A stretch of 64,000 nucleotides of DNA from the NCBI RefSeq assembly GCF_051622035.1, contig NC_135357.1, positions 14,066,001 to 14,130,000 on the forward strand, given 5' to 3'. The notes under the pieces are model-generated. The model had not been told where the DNA came from. It did not search any database and saw only the letters and a program-made list of their open reading frames with translations. Origin of the DNA: Arctopsyche grandis. Taxonomy: Eukaryota; Arthropoda; Insecta; Trichoptera; Hydropsychidae. Shown piece after piece: positions 22,104-34,500 of this stretch (position 1 is the stretch's first letter; each line of letters begins with the position of its first letter). The position numbers and the translations under genes were made by a program.

Positions 22104-22400
22104 TAGAGATAGGGAATGGAATACATGGGTTAGAAGTATGACAAGGGTAGTGGGTATAGCGGAGAGAATGATGAGGTTGAAATGGCAATGGGCGGGACAT
22201 GTAACTAGAAGAATGGACAAAATAAGTGCTGGAATGGTACCCGAGAGAATGGTAAGATGGTGAAAGGAAGGCTGCGAGGAAGATGGGTAGACGAACTTAG
22301 GAAAATGTGTGGAGTGAGATGGATGAGAGTTGTGCAATGTAGAGACGATGTAGAGACAATGTGGAGAGGTCTTCATCCAGCAGTGGATGATGATGTTATA
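22104..22400 (+). pseudogene. RTE-like LINE C-terminal fragment (frameshifted)
   Basis: The plus strand encodes [33 protein letters not shown] and, after a frame change, KGRLRGRWVDELRKMCGVRW. It then ends GLHPAVDDD. The same order occurs intact at 43824-44381. This is the ORF2 C-terminus of an RTE-like non-LTR retrotransposon. The catalytic core is missing and the frame is broken near 22258, so it is an old 5'-truncated copy. Confidence 0.8.
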
Positions 22401-23391
22401 AATATTTTCAATGATAATACAATATTTTATCAAAGATTTTTTTACAAAGTCTTTGAATCGTTTGAGAAAGTTGATAGTAATTAGTATTTGTATATTTCTT
22501 TAAAATATTGTGAATGTGTTTAAGAAAATATTTTTATGTGGTATTTTCTATATCTACTTATCCGTCTATCCGTCTATGCGTCTCAAAATAAACATAATAT
22601 TTAAAAGCAATATCCGTTTAAATTGAATCAAAATAGCTTTATCAATAGCTGTAATTATGCCAGAAGGACTTTCAAGCTTCTATACGGAATCGTAAAGGTT
22701 AAAAAGATTACCGAAAACGATTAAGCCGACGATTGATATTATTTTTGTGCTATAAAATGATCGTTTACGGAGATAAAACAAGATTCAATGCATATACTCA
22801 TGTTAACCTTCAATAGAATTGAAATTTGAAAGTCATTTCCGCATAATAGTCACGTTTTCACGCTTTTCACACTTTTCAAGTTTCAGCTTTAATTCCAATA
22901 AATTCTTACAATATTTGTACGATTCGGCGTCGGATGGGGGGTGTTGGGCGGGTGGGCCTATTTCCAAACGCCTTTTAAAAGAGATTCGATTTGAGATTTA
23001 CGCGCGGCTCTAAAAAAAGGGGAGGAAACTCCCCCATCACAACTACGCGAACGAGGCGTGAGGCTGCGGGGTAGTAGTATGTGCGAAAAATTTGTACGAA
23101 ATTCGAAAAGTCGGAATGATGCGATTTATATTCACAGTTATCGCCGTGAAAAGTTTATGATTATTGTGTACCGAAGCGGCGTTATGCGCTATGTCGAAAA
23201 TCGTTACTCGTGCCTTAATATTTTATCTGAGGGGAATGTTTTCTTATCAATCTATGTTATGTGTCTAATATGTATGTACATATACATATGTATGTACATA
23301 TATGCATTTTATGAGTAGTAGTTTACGGTTATGCTAAATATTGTCTAGCTTTTATACTTTATTGCGCCTTTCATAATTTATTTTTACTTTA
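22401..23391. other. Non-coding DNA, no gene recognised
   Basis: Positions 22920-23160 are more GC-balanced (G-rich at 22935-22955). The remainder is AT-rich, with a TATGTACATA microsatellite at 23270-23305. Confidence 0.35.
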
Positions 23392-24317
23392 TCTATGTAG
23401 TAGTAACAATAGATGAAGTTTTGTGATCATGCGAAAATTCGAACTCGAGATTTTGGCTGATTCGAACTCAGAATTGATCACTGATCTCGTTTTCATGATC
23501 TAGAAAAAATGTGTGTGTGTCTGTATATTTTGTGGATTTTTTGAACACAGTTTTTCCTATCGAACTGAAACTTAGTATTGGTTACTGAAATTCTTATGGA
23601 CACGACGTAAATTTTTAAGTTGACCGGAAAGGGTACCTCTCCTTATAGGTGTCTCCTTTTTTTAAGTTTTTGAATTAAATTATCTCCCAAACCGCTAACT
23701 AAACGTATCAATCTGAAACATTATATTATTTTGTATTCTTTATGTACTAACTTAGAGCTGATAAGGTTTTGGTCAGAATTCGTAAACCGGAAGTATTATT
23801 TTTTTTTAAAACAATATTTCATTCTTTTATTTTGACCTTTTAAATTATTTTATTCTTCTAGATATTTATTGTGTATCAAAAATGCTGTTAGTATTTAGTT
23901 AAATGCTATTAGTATTTCATAATGCTGCCGGTATGTGTCTGTACGGTTCAATATCGAATTTTGTTTTGTGACCTTATATTCCTCAAATTCATAGATAAAG
24001 TCATGGGTTGGTCACATCCGAATTTTTTAATTTTCTCACTGATTAGCTTTGTTACAATGGATATGAAATTCTTTTGTTAAACGAAATAATTTTGAATATA
24101 TTACTTATACATTACATTACAATTATAGGGAAGCGTCCTTTTAGGTTTCATTTTAATTAGGTTGTGTAATGTATTTTTTTGGAACATTGTGAATATTGGA
24201 AAAATTTAAATTGAAATTTATATTATTTTGTTTGTCTCTATTATAATTCCTTTTATTAATTTAATAAAAACAAAGTTTTCATTTTTTCTTCAGTCGGCTT
24301 TGAAAATTTGGAGCTAG
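23392..24317 (+). mobile_element. Non-autonomous Helitron-like element (family B), complete ends
   Basis: It starts TCTATG preceded by A and ends GGAGCTAG followed by T, giving the A|TC...CTAG|T signature. Near the 5' end an inverted motif (TCTATG ... CAATAGATGAAG) is followed by TTTTGTGATCATGCGAAAATTCG. The same block occurs at 47770-48008 and in reverse at 56295-56361. The 926-base element has no recognisable Rep/helicase reading. Confidence 0.65.
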
Positions 24318-24546
24318 TATGTATAAAATACATACATATATACTATATATGTACATATGTATACATACATAGTACATATGTATGTATATGTACATAACTA
24401 CACGATATATTCTTTCTACCTATAGATACATAGAAGAAAGTGAAGTTTGCCATTTACGAAAAATAACTTGATTTTCATGGCGACGAAAATGAATAAAAAA
24501 ATATAAAGGGCATACTTAAGAAATAGTCTTATATGTACATATGTAA

Positions 24547-25120
24547 AAGGGCTGGAAAGTCGGTTTATAATATATCGACTCCGAGTCCGACTCCGAACTC
24601 CGACTCCAACTTTATAGTATGATCGACATTTCTTGCCAACGTATAAAATTATTAGTAATGGAAATTATAGTGATATTAAAAAAATAGAGGTATTAAAAAA
24701 AACACTCCAATTTATTGCATTATTGGTTATGAAATTGGTTTAAATAAAATAAGTACATTCATGTACGTTAAGTACATTAAGTATATATGTATGTGCATTC
24801 AGTGTATGTGTATGAATTTTATAAACAAACAAATCAATTTAATAAAAAAAATGAACGTAAAAATGAAAATAAAAAAGGTTTTGGCTACAATACATCAAAG
24901 TATGTACGTGCAATTCAACAATTTTATTTGTAATGTAATTTAAATTCATGATTTTTATAAAAAAATATATTAAATTTCAATTTATTTCAATAAAATTAGA
25001 GACATAGACTTAGTCATTATAAAGAAAATAATAAAGGGAGTCGTTTTATTATTTTCATTTTTTATGACTCCGACTCCACTTGATATGTTCCGACTCCTCG
25101 ACTCCAACTCCACAGCCATG
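24547..25120. mobile_element. Non-autonomous hAT element, CAGGGCTGTGGAGTC family (copy 2)
   Basis: The right end reads ACTCCAACTCCACAGCCATG; the left end is a diverged AAGGGCTGGAAAGTCGG, followed inward by repeated ACTCCGA motifs. The interior shares several blocks with 7135-7864, confirming one family. No clear target duplication survives, so the copy is older. Confidence 0.7.
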
Positions 25121-26546
25121 GTGTTAATAGATAGCTCTTGTTATTACAATTTTTTTTATATAATCGATATTTAAACAGTTACAATCAATATTCTTTATTT
25201 TTTTACGTCCATTACATATGTAAATTTTTAATGAAAGGAATTTTCATCATTAATGTGAGCAATAATATCTTTAAATTTTGCAACGCCTCCTTGATATTTA
25301 ATATTACTTATATGCCGAGTGTTTCGACAAGTACGTTTCCGTCATTAACAGGTTTTGCAACGATAATTTGAGTCTAGATTAATTTTGTGTGCAAAACACA
25401 GCCACACATAGACACGCAAACGACTTAAGTCAATTCATAATCTAAAAAAAAAAAAACTAAAAAATGTGAAGGGTATTAATCGGTAAATTTACATGCATTT
25501 TTTTACTATGACTTAATCTCGTCAGTTCGGACGCGGATTTCATTCATAAGAATTCGACGTAATCAACACTCAAGGCATAACGCAAACGTTCGATGGCCAC
25601 TTGACCAGTCCAAGTGTCTATGTAACTCTACTTATTTGCCGACACATGCGCGTTATTATCTTTGGTCAGGTCTCGTGTCGAAACCGACGACTCCCACGTC
25701 CATTCGGCCAAAATATCATGACGATGCAGCATCCATTCATGATTTTTTTCGACCAGAAAATAATAAAAAAAAAACGTACATAAGAATACGGCAGGTGAAA
25801 GGAGTTGAAAAATCGACTAGATAGTTATGCGTGGGAGTTCAAAATCAATAGTGGGCACTAGGCCGCTCGCTGATGTCATGCTTGCAACGAAATCTCCTAC
25901 AAACCTCTCCAAATTGTTGATGATCGACCTTATAAAATACCCGTGTGTCGAAATTAGCGCTATTTAGAAGAGCTATCTTGCAGAAAATCACACGTACATA
26001 CACACGTGTGTGCGTTTCGCGTCATTAGGTTAGGTTCTGAATGTATCAAAAACCAATTATCCTTTTATCGGGGAAACGTGTAGTATACAAATCATACAAA
26101 TTCGTTGTGTACCGTTAATGGCAACTCGGGTGTACCGTTTTATATCCATTAACCCGAGCTGGGGCTATCCATTCTTTACGATGTTTCGTGGCGACATTAA
26201 ATCTGGAGATAAGAATGAATAATTATGTTGAAATTGTCTCGCGTTGTTTTTTGGCCGTTGTACAGTGTGCCGTGCCGCTTGTGGTCCATTTTGAACGGTG
26301 CATCGTTTTTGAATGCGTTCCAAAACTACGTTCTATTCTCGTTCATTCCAACTGTTAAATTAACCGATGCCCGCTGTGTCCTGGTTATGGATTACCTATA
26401 CGTTGCTATAATTCGAAATCGCCTTTGTTTTCGGAATATCGGTTCATTTCTACTAAAGCTGGACGAAAATTGACGATTTCGGTTATAAAATCGAACACAC
26501 ATTACATAATGATTAAATTTTAACCTATATATGTATGTGTGTTACC
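25121..26546. other. Non-coding DNA, no gene recognised
   Basis: Positions 25600-26470 are less AT-biased and unique. The open frames there overlap in several phases and show no domains. Confidence 0.35.
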
Positions 26547-27133
26547 GTCAAAGTGTATTACCAGTTGTAATATATATTATCTAGTGTTTTGGATAATTCA
26601 TATTCGAATACAAATTACCTACTAGGTATTAGTTTCTACGGGTGAAAATACAGTCTCACCGGTTCTCGCCAGTAATAACAATATATATTAGCTTTGACAG
26701 TTCAGATTTGTTTACAGAACGCTTATGGATTCAACAATGCGTTGATATTACCTATGTACTAATAAGAATTATGGAAAAGATGTTCATATTACGATATCCC
26801 TAAAACGTATTCAAAACAAAAATATGATTTTCCAACTCAAATGACGTTAATACTAGTCAAGTGACGTTTTCAAGAAAATCAGTACTGTGAATAAAAATAC
26901 ATCAAAATCAGGTTGCATTAAAAGCCTATGTGTGTAGGTTCTGTGAATAATATTCAAAAAGTAGATGAAAGAAACGGAATACAACGAAGAACAGAATACA
27001 TATTGACTGATTCTGACCAATTATACATAATATGTTGTAAATCCATTGTGTCATGAAATAACTACCTACGTTGTATATATGAAACATATTGTAACTAATC
27101 AAAATATATTACAACTGGTAATTACACTTTGAC
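26547..27133. mobile_element. DNA element with GTCAAAGTG terminal inverted repeats
   Basis: GTCAAAGTGTATTACCAG plus TTGTAATATAT (26547-26577) is inverted at 27103-27133 (ATATATTACAACTGGTAA plus TTACACTTTGAC) with one extra base. The ends enclose 587 bases of AT-rich DNA without coding potential. The flanks show no clear duplication, so the superfamily is open. Confidence 0.6.
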
Positions 27134-27154
27134 TGAAATATATACATATATGAT

Positions 27155-27200
27155 CATGCGAAAATTTGGATTTGAAATTTTTACTGATTTTTAGATACTC
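27155..27200 (+). repeat. Small fragment related to Helitron family B
   Basis: GATCATGCGAAAATTTGG and the following ACTGATT-type block match the 5' region of 23392-24317 with substitutions. The fragment abuts the two hairpins at 27209-27272. Confidence 0.4.
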
Positions 27201-27208
27201 GGTGTCAA

Positions 27209-27272
27209 TCACGTTTTATTATTAAAGGATTCTAATAATAAAACGTGACCAAAAAACCTGGATAGGTTTTTT
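27209..27272. repeat. Two adjacent perfect hairpins
   Basis: Hairpin 1 (27209-27248) pairs TCACGTTTTATTATTA with its exact inverse around an 8-base loop. Hairpin 2 (27251-27272) pairs AAAAAACCT with AGGTTTTTT around GGAT. They are two bases apart. Confidence 0.75.
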
Positions 27273-27384
27273 GTCCACTGAATTTCCAAGCAGTTTATGT
27301 ACATATGTATACCTACATATGTATGTTGCTATTTTATAAAAATAATAAAAATCGACCAAAATATTTTTTTTTATTTTATTCATA

Positions 27385-27610
27385 TCTAATATATAATTTC
27401 GAAAGAGACTTTGTATCTGTGTAAGTATGTATGTATCTTTAGTTGGGAACTTCGTAAAAAAAGTCAAAATTTCTATAAAATACGACGATTCGATTTTTTT
27501 TCCGATTCAAATAAATTTAATAAACAACCAAATGAATATTTACTATTAGATTCGGCATTTTTGCGCTGTTTACATTACAAATACTGAGCGAAGCCGGGTA
27601 AAACAACTAG
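27385..27610 (+). mobile_element. Non-autonomous Helitron-like element (family A), best-preserved copy
   Basis: It starts TCTAATATATAATTTCG preceded by A and ends GAGCGAAGCCGGGTAAAACA then ACTAG followed by T. It is 226 bases long with no coding region. Copies on the other strand at 3973-4192 and 4507-4696 share both termini, which fixes the family boundaries. Confidence 0.8.
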
Positions 27611-28209
27611 TATGTTATATATTACTTATACTGCAAAACAACTCTTTGCTCTTACAATTCATAAAACCATTGGTATTTAGTTTTTCATATCGACATCTAC
27701 CGATTGGGCAAAATAATTTATGGAGTTAATTCGAAATTCGATAAACACGAAAGGATCTGTTACAATTTTTTGAATTACATTTGTTGAAAAATATTATTTT
27801 TCATTAGTCATTTGAGCTATCGTATTGATTTTTATCGTATTTCATATTGAATAATTGGTATTAGTGAAACTTTATTGTAATTTATTTGAAGTAAATAAAA
27901 ATCGGCATTGAAATGTAAAATTTTCTGATTGATCCATCCGTAGACCCAATTTATTTGTACATTACAATATGTATAAATAAATTGGGTACATATGTATGTA
28001 TATGTACATTTTACGTACAAATAAATTGCTGAACTTACGTATAACATGTCGACATTCTTCTTATTATGTATGAACATATGTGCAATTTGCCTTGTTATAC
28101 CTATGTATGTATATGTAATATTGGCTAGGAAAATAGACTGAAATTTGGAAAACACGGCTACTACTTAGTGTCGTTTTTTCCGTTGCGGCTATCTCGCCGC
28201 AGAGTTTTC
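27611..28209. other. AT-rich non-coding DNA
   Basis: Contains an imperfectly repeated ACCCAATTTATTTGTAC motif near 27943-28025. No gene recognised. Confidence 0.4.
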
Positions 28210-28364
28210 TTAACCCCTTCACTTCCCGGATGAGAGGCGTACGTACGTCGTAAAACTAACTAAGTTTGCAAAATTTTGAAATTTCTCCGCAATAGTTAAC
28301 CATCGCACTTTATGCTCGAGTTATTTCTCCGGGGAATGGAATGAGCGGCCTAGGTAGGGGTTAA
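28210..28364. mobile_element. Candidate piggyBac-like MITE with TTAA flanks
   Basis: TTAA at 28210-28213 is followed by CCCCTTCACTTCCCGGATG. The other side ends CATTCC-rich sequence, GGTAGGGG, and TTAA at 28361-28364. Read inward from both sides, the ends share TTAACCCCT and a GAG-CGGCC/GAGAGGCG-like block. TTAA duplications and C-rich tips are the piggyBac signature. It has no coding region, and the imperfect repeats limit confidence. Confidence 0.45.
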
Positions 28365-31300
28365 CTCTACTCACTGTCGGAAAATGGAGAGTTATACAAT
28401 TTGTCCCAGTTTGCTCTTTATCGATGTGCAAATATTTTTAAGCTAGATTTGTCCTATTATTAATTATATATACGATATGTATATTTCGTCGTGAAATCAT
28501 ATGGAGCCACTTTACGTAATCGAATTTGAATCGGCTGAGCTGACTGTATTATTATGTATGTATATCTTCGTTTTATGTTAGTCGACATACATACATATAC
28601 ATTTACGAGTAGCTAGTTGTCGTCACTCTGTCTCACAGTCCTATTTATTTCTCGCCTTTTCTGTTTTTGCAATCTATTAGGAGGCTGTCCGTGCTTAGGC
28701 GTTACCTCGAGTGACACTTTTCGCGACGTCCGTGTGTTCAACTCATTATCAATCAATCACACCGCCGAAGTGGTGTAATAACGAGCGAGGGGTTTTTTGC
28801 AGGTCCCTTCACCCACTCCCCATCGATCACTCCCACCTTCCCAGTTTCGACGAAAACGCCATCGATTTTCAAATTAAGCTCAACGTTATGACGGAAGGAT
28901 GTCTGAAGGAGATGAAGATGTATGACCGGGCGTCGTTTGAAGACTTCTTCTGCTTGAATGATCATTTTCAATACCGAAATCAATCTGTACATAGCATACT
29001 AGCTGGAGTTATTAACCTTTTTTTAGTCTAGGAATACTTGTGTATGGCAAAAAAATTATGTTTACAGATTTTTCTATAATAAATATAGCACATAAGTGAT
29101 CTTAAAATCGACCATATGTATGTTATATATATGTAAATACGTACATATATGAAAAGTCTATCAAACACTTGATTAAAAGTCCACATTTTAATAAACTAAA
29201 TTGTAATTAATTTTTCTATTTGATTCCTCATAGTACTCAACGAACATATGCATGTAGTATTCAATGCTTTCTTCGTGTATTATATTTATCTTGAGCAATT
29301 TTGATTACTTTTCTGTGATTGTAACGAATACTTTTCGGTCTCATAATGGGTTATTGGTTGCATTGTTTCAGTAACGAAAATCTCTCGTTAGTGACGGAAA
29401 TTCCACTGGTGATTGATGGCATAGTATCGTCGCCGCATACACGTATCGATAATTGACACGTGTCGGATCGAATTGATGGCGCCAAATAAAAAGCAAAATA
29501 TGAAAAAAAAAAAGAAAAGATAATTGAAATTTGTAGTGATCGTTTGTCGGATTTATTGATGGGGTGGGAAACTAGTTTTGAGCGATTGAATGAGCCACAA
29601 CTGCTGGATGGGGCGCTGAAAGCTATGAGATTACTGGGTGGTTTTTTTTTGTTTTTTTCGGATGCTTTATTGTATTGATAGTATTGACGTTTTGAAAGCT
29701 TTGAACAATTCTATGAAACGTATATATTGGAAAGAATACTCCATGTATATTTAATTTGATTTTTGTGCAACTTTTACGTACGATTTTCAAATCTAAATTT
29801 ATTTCTATTCAATTTTATATTTACTTGATGTAAAAAAGTTTTATAAATAAATATCAATTATATACATTAATATATTAAATAATAGTTTAAATAAAATTCG
29901 TTTAATCGAAATTCAATTTCCATTTATTTATCAGTATATTTACATTATTAAAAGCGCGTTTGTACGAACACAAAAAAAAGATCAGCCGTGTACAACGAAC
30001 CCTTTCGCATCCTTTGTGTAAAGTACACTTAAGCACTTTCCAAACACTGCGCAGCTAGGAACAAAGGATTTTCTCAAGGAAACAACGACCCTGAATAACT
30101 TGAGGAATTTCTGATTTTTGTTTTCGAACCCCCCCTATTGGGACGTAAGGCGAGGGGGTTAGAGGGGGGATGGGTTAAAGGTTCAAATCAATAATTCATC
30201 TGCGTGTTGGTAATGCAAATTCGATCGACGCACATCACCGCACAATCTGTTTTGGGTGAAAATCTTTAATTTTTTTTCACGCTCTGAAAACAGACACTCG
30301 AGCACGAACTTCGAGATTTTTAGGAACACATCTTGAGATTCTTTCAGTATCTTTTGATTTGCGTTTGTGTGTATATGAACGGTGCCAGGATGAACGCGGA
30401 GATAAGGCGAGTTTCCTATTGAGCCGAGTGACAGGGGGATCGGAACAATGGGGATGATATTTCAATCAGGGGGGCTGATAATGTCAAAAGTGATCGACAC
30501 GAGGAGGAGGGTCTGAAAAATTGTGGAAAACAAACCGCACCCTTGTCTCGCAGTGATTTTCGACGGGGGTCGGTTGAAAGACGAGAAGCCTCCAATAGCA
30601 TATCGCCATCGACGAAAATTGCTCCCAACATTAAATTTTACTGGCGCGTACATAATATAATTTAAGGTCTAAGTAGTGTAAAATATCTATGCGGCTTTAT
30701 TTATGTACGTACATATATGTATGAATGTATGTATATTTATATGAATATCTTGATTAATTTTAACGAAAGATCCGCCCATTATTTTTGAATACAACGTTAT
30801 AATTTTAGAACAAGAAGTTTTTATGAAGGATTGCAATGTTATTTTCAAAAGAAAAATCTTCTTTTATATTAAATAAAATCTACTTTTATATTCATATTAA
30901 AGTATTTTGTTACAACCAAAAAATTATTTTTGATACGACTGTTTCAGCGTCTGCTAAATTCAGCAGTCGATTTTTGATGTTTCAAGAGTTTTTGAACTAA
31001 TATGTTTGTAGCATTTATATTATATAAACATTACAGTATCGATAAAAATATATTTTCGAAATGTTTTCAACTTTTTTATGATGAGTCACTCAAACTTTCG
31101 ATTCTTAGTTTACGACTTTTCTATATTTCAGAAAAAAAAACGTATTAAACGGTAGTAAAATTCGTAAAAATTCCCTATTTTTCTTCGGTGAAGTCCGTTT
31201 AAACTTTAGTGTAAAGGAAAAAACCCTCTCTTCAAAGGACCATTTGCTAGGACGGCAACGCGGTTATTTAATTAATGGCCGAGCGACGGAAAACTTCTCT

Positions 31301-31526
31301 CGTATCCGAGCTAGATTTTCCGGAAAAGCGAGCAGTCCGGAACGGAAATTATTTATTGCTTATTACGCGAGGAGTTCGCCTTCACTCGCCAACACTACAA
31401 GCCACGTGTATGTGTGTGTGTGTTTATTCTTTTTACGGTTTTGTCTCAGGCCTGAACCTCTGAAGTTTGTTTTAGCCCCTGAAACGGCCGTGCCCCTGAA
31501 TACATTATCGCTTTATGGCCGCAAAG
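28365..31526. other. Non-coding DNA, no gene recognised
   Basis: Mostly AT-rich with microsatellite patches. Less biased unique stretches lie at 28690-28990, 29975-30180 and 30280-30640. A C-run/G-run pair and a GGGTTAA motif lie at 30128-30177. Confidence 0.35.
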
Positions 31527-31583
31527 GCCGGGACGGGGATTTGAACCCGGGACCGCGGTCCAACTATGGTCCCCATCCCCGGC
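31527..31583 (-). ncRNA. tRNA-like sequence lacking a full set of arms
   Basis: On the minus strand GCCGGGG pairs with TCCCGGC as a 7-bp acceptor-like stem (one G-U). Just inside lies GGGTTCAAATCCCC, a B-box/T-arm-like motif. The total is only 57 bases and no ordinary D arm or anticodon arm fits, so it is not a standard tRNA gene. It may be a decayed tRNA or the head of a SINE. Confidence 0.35.
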
Positions 31584-34500
31584 TGCGTATAGTTTTGCGC
31601 CCCTGCGCACGGATTTTTATGATGGTTGCCTTTTATTACCATAAAAGGGGTATGATATTTATAACGAGCACACGCGCACTCACACACATAAATACATTTG
31701 GCATTAAACGTTCCTTCCCTCTACATGCTAAAGCTATTTCATGGTTGAAATTTAAAATTCTAGTGGCGGTGCGAAGCCCTATTGTGGGAAGTTATGTTAA
31801 CCCTTTGACTGGATACGTGACGTTATCGCACGTTTAGGCTAATGCACAAAATAAAATACCAGATTACATCTGATGGCGTCCGTAATGCAACGCCATCTGA
31901 GGTGATTGAAAATTATTCGTTTCATTTCATATGTAAGTAGGTACATAATATAGAATCGAATATCAGTATCTGAACATAATTATGTACATATATACAATAT
32001 GTGCATATATGTAATCGATATATGATTGTAGGACTAAAAATGCACAGTTGACAAGTTTGTGTGCACATCATCAATATTTATGAAAATAGTAGATGTCAAA
32101 TTTTATTGAATACCATTCTTTCTCGTTCAACTTTGATTCAAAATTTGGTCACAGGTCATCTACATATGTACATGTAATAGATACAATATATGTATGTACA
32201 AATGCATACTACATATTTTCTCACTCTTGGACAGTTCAATTTTACCGTGACCTATGGAAATGTTTGGTGACCACAGCAAATTTCGCTTTTGTTATGATTA
32301 AAAAAAAATAAAGCAAAATTTTATTTACTAAAAAAATGGATCAATTTATAAGTTCATTTTAAAATTTGAATACATATGTATGTATATATTTATTTAGAAA
32401 TAATGCGAATGGAATTGCCCAATACTCCTACCTTAATGTAAGTTTTCTACTATGTAGGTTTTCATTTGTCAGCCGGTTTCAATATTTATTTTTTATGTCC
32501 ATTATTTTGAATGATCTTTCACAGTAGGTATACAGTTGCAGGAAAAACACACAATATTAATAAATCAATTGTTGCCATTTTTTTTAATTGGCATGATTTC
32601 ATGGTCAACGTATAACTTCGACCAAAATTTTTCAATCGTGTTATTAAAATGTCTTTAAGTACTGGATTATGACTCATTTCCAATGACGCATATATAACGT
32701 TGGCCCAATTAATTAAATTGAATACTGAAAATAATGTAACCTCGTTGGTCATCATTCATTTGTCATCATCTGAAAAGGGGAAGTTACAAAAGAGTTAAAA
32801 AAATTCAATTCTCCGAACGATTTATCAAGTTCCAGATTTAAAGATCGAAGACACTGTTATTTTAAGTTTTAATTTAAATTTAAAAGTTATGTTTATAATC
32901 TTATCTAGAAAATTTACCGTTTTATATAATCACTTCGAACCTTTTCTCTTAAATCTTTATGGTTTACGTTGAAAACTGATATAATATAATTAATTATTTC
33001 ACAAAGACGTTGAACACTACTTATTTAAACATAATCTAGCAATATACATATATAGGTATCATGTACATGTTTTATATAAGCATAATGCATTAATTATGGT
33101 TAACTATGGTATTTATATTGCATTTAATACTTTTTTCCTTGTTAATTCCACACCTTCCACACGTTTAATTACAGCTTTGCTAACTATCACTTCTTCATGT
33201 GCAATACGATTCAGGACAAATCAAGTGTATTCAACTAACTTCATAAATTAACAAATAAAATTGTCAAATATTTTTCTATAAGAGTTGATGGCCTCAGCAA
33301 AGTCTTCTGGTGGCCGCATGCGGCTACTGTGGCCGCACATGACAACTACTGCTATAGAACCTGTGTTTTGGAAATTTTTTTCATGTGTCTCGTTTTCTGT
33401 CTCTTGTTGTTATTGTATAATATTTTATTCAACATTATTGTAATCAGTGCCTTAATTTCACTCCCATATTCAGATGTACATATATCCATTGATTGAAAAC
33501 CAGAATTTTCAGGCACAGGGGAATTTTATATTTGAACTTGATTTATGTAACGAACCAATTTTGCAGTCTCATAGTGAATAAACGGGCGTCGTAGGTATGT
33601 AAATGGTTGTGATTTGATTTGAATAGATTTTACTTAGTTATAATGGAAATAGGTTATCAGGTTTCAATTTATGTTCGTATGTTGGGAACTTTTTATTCTC
33701 ATGAAATTGTCGGTCTTCGAGTTCACATACTAAAATTTTCGTCCAAGTCGAATTATTATCATTTGAATAATTTACAGGATTCCAGGACGATCTGGTCTGA
33801 GCGGTAATTAACTCGGACCAAAAAGCTAAATATTCTCGGGTAACTGGAGCGAAACGGTGAAGTTTGCGGTTTTACCAGGGTTTAGCAGTGCGGTGCACGC
33901 CGGGCCCCACAGCTAATTGAGTCTCATACACGTGTTATGCCAAAATATGAACTTGGCGAAATATACTTTTTAAAAAGTATAAAAATCGCTGAACTTGAAG
34001 TGTTTGAGAGTTGGATTTAAACCCATTCCGGATACGTTCCTGCTCTGGCCTTTAACCTTGTTACGACGACGAGAGACGAGACTGAAACGGAGTTCCCTCT
34101 CGATTATACGAATGCACCGTATGCAAACGCGAAGTGAGACCAGTGCACAACTTCAAAGCGGCAAAAATCCAATTTGGCCGACTGGAACTCGGTTGTGGTG
34201 CACCTGTGAAACCGTAAACGTCACAGGGGTGAACATAAAATTTGTATAAAAAATTTGAATATAAAATTCTGTAAAAGTTGAGAGGAAATTCCGGATACGT
34301 ATTCTGTGACTATAGCAAGCCGAGATTACAATGAATATATTACAATAATGCTAAAATTTTGATTCGTATTTCTAATCAATACATCCCATCATACCAAAAG
34401 TTAAATAATTTTTTTTTCCAAACATTTTCATTTTCTATCTATGGAATTTGGTATCGATATTGGAAGAAAAATGAATTCTTATTAAAAATATTAAAAATAG

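Noticed and set aside
31244..31837. 197-codon plus-strand open frame, one of the longest in the window
   Set aside because: It runs across a tRNA-like sequence, a TG microsatellite and a TTAACCC tip, has no domain, and shows no splice or promoter context. Chance is sufficient in the less AT-rich stretch.
32519..32755. Minus-strand 78-codon frame with a faintly transposase-like composition
   Set aside because: No diagnostic motif could be named and no terminal repeats bracket it.
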